A stretch of 7,710 nt of DNA, from contig CANPWI010000067.1 in assembly GCA_947584125.1 (NCBI GenBank), positions 1 to 7,710 of the forward strand, given 5' to 3'. The translations under genes were made by a program, and so were the position numbers. This document shows, one piece after another, positions 5,915 through 7,710 of this stretch (within the stretch, counting starts at the first letter, position 1; each line of letters starts with the position of its first letter). This DNA is from an uncultured Clostridia bacterium. GTDB taxonomy: Bacteria; Bacillota; Clostridia; TANB77; CAG-508. The notes beneath the pieces are model-generated. The model made no database searches. It had not been told where the DNA came from and saw nothing but the letters and a program-made list of their open reading frames with translations.

Positions 5915-6259
5915 ATGGATTGTTTATTTTGTAAAATAGTAGAAAAAAAGATACCATCAGAAATAGTATATGAAGATGAAGAAATAATAGCTTTTAAGGA
6001 TATTCATCCAGCAGCACCAATACATATCTTGGTAATACCTAAAAAGCATATTGCTTCAGCAATAGATTTAGAAAAAGAAGATGAAAAAGTTATTGGAAGA
6101 ATATTTACTGTAATTAATAAAATAGCAGAAGAACAAGGTTTTGCAGAAAAAGGATTCAGAGTAATTACAAACTGTGGAGAAGACGGATGCCAAGAGATAA
6201 AACATATACATTTTCATTTACTAGCAGGAAAGAAATTAGGAGAAAAAATAGTAGGATAG
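5915..6259 (+). CDS. HIT-family (HinT-like) nucleotide hydrolase
   Basis: 114-residue cytoplasmic protein of the histidine triad family, whose HinT members hydrolyse purine nucleoside phosphoramidates and aminoacyl-adenylates as homodimers. The active-site triad is H97-I-H99-F-H101-LLAG. Family landmarks are FCKIVEKKIPSEIVYEDEEI at the N-terminus, AFKDIHPAAPIHILVIPKKH and NCGEDGCQ; the last is normally NCGEDGGQ, so a cysteine replaces glycine. Cys3 and Cys6 form a CxxC pair seen in many HIT proteins. Length is typical. AAAGGAG (5902-5908) lies 6 nt before the ATG, and the gene starts 21 nt after alaS, so the two form an operon. HinT is known to act on adenylates released by aminoacyl-tRNA synthetases, which makes the pairing functionally sensible. 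Physiological substrate is not shown by sequence. Confidence 0.92.
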   Translation: MDCLFCKIVEKKIPSEIVYEDEEIIAFKDIHPAAPIHILVIPKKHIASAIDLEKEDEKVIGRIFTVINKIAEEQGFAEKGFRVITNCGEDGCQEIKHIHFHLLAGKKLGEKIVG

Positions 6260-6288
6260 TATACAAAAAAGCAAAAATATGTTATAAT
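6260..6288 (+). promoter_or_regulatory. Extended -10 promoter of the sortase gene
   Basis: A perfect TATAAT (6283-6288) is preceded by TGT (6280-6282), an extended -10. The -35 element TATACA (6260-6265) is poorer, with four matches to TTGACA at a 17-bp spacing, and begins right after the HIT stop codon. Predicted start of transcription is near 6295, leaving a leader of about 26 nt. Confidence 0.65.
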
Positions 6289-6320
6289 TAAAGTATATAT
6301 GAAAAAATGGAGGGATGAAA

Positions 6321-6989
6321 ATGTTTAATAGTAAATATAGTAATTTTTTAACAGTCCTTTTAGTAATAGTAGTATTAGCAATTATAGGAATAATAATTTA
6401 TTTAGGTTATGACATATATAATAAATATTATACAAATAAAGATGCAGAAGAAGCAATATCACAATTTGATTCTATTGTAAGTGAAAATAATAATAATAGT
6501 GATGAAAATAATATGGATCAAGAAATAACAGGAATAGACAGTTTAAATATTGGAAACAATAATAGTAATAATACATCATCAAAGCAAACATATAAAGGTT
6601 ACAATATGTCTGGATATATAGAAATTCCTAAAATTAAGATAAAATATCCTATATTAGAAAAAGCAAGTAAACAAGCAATAAAAGTTGCAGTTGCAGTTCT
6701 TTGTGGACCTGGTTTAAATCAAGAAGGAAATACAGTAATTATAGGACACAACTATAGAAATGGATTATTCTTTTCAAATCTAAAAAAATTATCTAATGGA
6801 GATAGTATATTCATTACAGATGTAAGTGGAGAAAAAGTAAAATATGAAGTATATAGTGTTTATGAGACAACAGAAAATGATGCAACATACATGGCAAGAG
6901 ATACACAAGGAAGAAAAGAAATCTCATTATCTACATGTACAGATGATGGAAAATTAAGAACAATAATATGGGCAAAAGCTGCAGAATAA
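6321..6989 (+). CDS. Membrane-anchored sortase
   Basis: Sortase-family cysteine transpeptidase, expected to cut LPXTG-like sorting signals and attach proteins to the cell wall or to build pili, acting outside the membrane. A signal-anchor helix at about residues 8-30 (FLTVLLVIVVLAIIGIIIYL) is followed by a linker rich in Asn, Ser and Asp (about 52-92), then the sortase beta-barrel beginning SGYIEIPKIKIKYPIL. Catalytic residues are His143 (IGHNYRNGLFFSNL), Cys206 (LSTC) and Arg213 (DDGKLRTIIWAKA). The GHN...F..L and LSTCT patterns recall class B and D enzymes, but I do not assign a class. Length 222 residues is normal. GGAGG (6309-6313) touches an in-frame ATG at 6315 and lies 7 nt before the ATG at 6321, so 6321 is preferred. 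It has its own promoter. No substrate protein or pilin gene is in the window. Confidence 0.9.
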   Translation: MFNSKYSNFLTVLLVIVVLAIIGIIIYLGYDIYNKYYTNKDAEEAISQFDSIVSENNNNSDENNMDQEITGIDSLNIGNNNSNNTSSKQTYKGYNMSGYIEIPKIKIKYPILEKASKQAIKVAVAVLCGPGLNQEGNTVIIGHNYRNGLFFSNLKKLSNGDSIFITDVSGEKVKYEVYSVYETTENDATYMARDTQGRKEISLSTCTDDGKLRTIIWAKAAE

Positions 6990-7025
6990 AATAAAAAAAA
7001 GATAAAAAATAAAAGTAAAAAAGTA

Positions 7026-7054
7026 TTGACAAACATATTAGAATGGTTTAAAAT
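7026..7054 (+). promoter_or_regulatory. Promoter of the tRNA-His/tRNA-Gln unit
   Basis: A perfect TTGACA (7026-7031), a 17-bp spacer and TAAAAT (7049-7054). Predicted start near 7061, about 23 nt before the first base of tRNA-His. Confidence 0.7.
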
Positions 7055-7083
7055 ATATATTGCATTGTGAAAAACAAACAAAT

Positions 7084-7161
7084 GGTGGATGTGGTGTAGT
7101 TGGTTAACACGTCAGTTTGTGGCACTGAAGATCGTGGGTTCGAGTCCCATCTTCCACCCCA
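7084..7161 (+). tRNA. tRNA-His (anticodon GTG)
   Basis: Full cloverleaf with encoded CCA (7159-7161). The extra G-1 (7084) faces C73 (7158), the identity mark of bacterial tRNA-His. D stem 7094-7097 with 7107-7110; anticodon stem 7112-7116 with 7124-7128 and loop TTGTGGC, giving anticodon GTG at 7119-7121; variable loop of 5 nt; T stem 7134-7138 with 7146-7150 and loop TTCGAGT. The acceptor stem has one T-T mismatch at the 6-67 position (7090 with 7152), and the T stem has a G-T pair at its base. Confidence 0.97.
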
Positions 7162-7176
7162 TTCAAAATAAAATAT

Positions 7177-7251
7177 TGGGCTGTAGCCAAGCGGTAAGGC
7201 ACCAGACTTTGACTCTGGCATGCGCTAGTTCGAATCTAGCCAGCCCAGCCA
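7177..7251 (+). tRNA. tRNA-Gln (anticodon TTG)
   Basis: Acceptor TGGGCTG (7177-7183) pairs fully with CAGCCCA (7241-7247), followed by G73 and encoded CCA (7249-7251). Anticodon stem CCAGA/TCTGG (7202-7206, 7214-7218) with loop CTTTGAC, giving anticodon TTG at 7209-7211. T stem GCTAG/CTAGC (7224-7228, 7236-7240) with loop TTCGAAT. It follows tRNA-His after 15 nt, so one transcript is likely. The weak T-A first acceptor pair is a known feature of glutamine tRNAs. Confidence 0.97.
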
Positions 7252-7253
7252 AA

Positions 7254-7321
7254 ATTATTATCGTATTCACACTTTCCTTAAAAACGATTTCGGAAGTAGT
7301 TAAATATGATAATTTTTTTTT
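7254..7321 (+). terminator. Bulged intrinsic terminator after the tRNA pair
   Basis: A base-paired region pairs AATTAT...CGTATT (from 7254) with AATATGATAATT (ending 7312), interrupted by a small bulge. An inner stem ACTTTCC/GGAAGT with one bulged base caps it, and nine T follow directly (7313-7321). The stem is imperfect, but the T-run at its foot is convincing. Confidence 0.6.
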
Positions 7322-7410
7322 GCAAAATTAATTGCTATTATCAGAAATATCTTTTGTTTTATCTTTCAAAAGTTTGGTAATTATGAGTTTAGATTAGGAG
7401 AAATGTAAAA

Positions 7411-7710
7411 ATGGAAGAATATAATAATAAATCACCTAAACAAAAAATAGAAGAAATTCTTAATTCCGAAGATATTGTAGAATCAATTAATGAGAATATT
7501 AATACTTTATTAGAGATAATACCAGAAATTAATTATATGATGGGATTTGAACATAGACATCCTCATCATCATTTAGATGTTTGGCAACATACTTTATTAG
7601 TATTAAATAATTTAAATACAAAGGATTTAGAAATAAAAATGGCAGCTTTATTACATGATATAGGTAAGCCTTTTTCATATCAAGATGCTGAAGTCAGACA
7701 TTTTCATGGA
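7411..7710 (+). CDS. HD-domain phosphohydrolase related to CCA-adding enzyme HD domains (partial)
   Basis: Frame 1 is open from ATG 7411 to the window edge, giving the first 100 residues; the gene continues outside. AGGAG (7396-7400) lies 10 nt before the ATG. After a short helical lead (residues 1-45), metal-dependent HD motifs appear in order: EHRHPHHHLDVWQHTLL, then AALLHDIGKPFSYQD with the His-Asp pair, then EVRHFHG. This pattern is typical of the HD domain attached to, or standing beside, bacterial tRNA nucleotidyltransferases/poly(A) polymerases, and probably gives 2',3'-cyclic phosphodiesterase or phosphatase activity. No nucleotidyltransferase domain precedes it, so in this gene the HD part is N-terminal and perhaps alone. 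The tRNA genes just upstream fit an RNA-end role, though both already encode CCA. Exact function unknown. Confidence 0.85.
   Translation, partial: MEEYNNKSPKQKIEEILNSEDIVESINENINTLLEIIPEINYMMGFEHRHPHHHLDVWQHTLLVLNNLNTKDLEIKMAALLHDIGKPFSYQDAEVRHFHG

Noticed and set aside
6478..6580. AAT-rich tract in the sortase gene as a possible tandem repeat
   Set aside because: It is an irregular run of Asn/Ser/Asp codons forming the linker between the membrane anchor and the sortase domain, with no regular repeat unit.
7089..7331. 80-codon + strand ORF over the tRNA genes
   Set aside because: It is the translation of two complete tRNA genes and their terminator, not a protein gene.

Overview
The window looks like a chromosomal piece of a low-GC, Gram-positive anaerobe of the Clostridia, probably an uncultured gut or rumen lineage. 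The DNA is strongly AT-rich, ribosome binding sites are AGGAGG-like, promoters are of the TTGACA/TATAAT type, and the protein set is Firmicutes-like (RecN, PgcA-type phosphoglucomutase, sortase, a short AlaRS). Every gene found is on the + strand. No phage, IS element or CRISPR array is visible.

Layout: (1) 1-156, the C-terminal end of recN. (2) 280-762, an unidentified small gene with its own promoter and a strong terminator; its fold may resemble a Clp N-terminal domain and its codon use differs from the neighbours. (3) 911-2638, a phosphoglucomutase/phosphomannomutase behind its own promoter. (4) 2910-3485, a stretch of about 576 nt with no sensible ORF but many long base-paired arms, headed by an excellent extended -10 promoter. 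I interpret it as an OLE (Ornate, Large, Extremophilic) RNA. (5) 3520-4072, a multi-pass membrane protein matching the expected OLE partner OapA, broken by a one-base frameshift at about 3871. (6) 4133-6259, alaS encoding a shortened alanyl-tRNA synthetase, followed 21 nt later by a HinT-like HIT protein. (7) 6321-6989, a membrane-anchored sortase with its own promoter. (8) 7084-7251, tRNA-His(GTG) and tRNA-Gln(TTG) with a promoter and a terminator. (9) 7411 to the window end, the start of an HD-domain phosphohydrolase resembling the HD part of CCA-adding enzymes.

The most remarkable element is the OLE-OapA pair. OLE is one of the largest structured bacterial non-coding RNAs of incompletely understood function. 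It is localised to the membrane by OapA and linked in alkaliphilic Bacillus to tolerance of Mg2+, alcohol and cold. Here the predicted transcription start falls on the first base of a terminal helix that closes the whole RNA, and no promoter or terminator separates the RNA from oapA, so the two are probably co-transcribed. The oapA frameshift is either an assembly or sequencing error or a real lesion in an RNP partner. The identification rests on architecture, size and the protein partner, not on a database search. The second notable point is the reduced AlaRS, which lacks the beta-barrel of the editing region and the C-Ala domain but keeps all aminoacylation and editing motifs.
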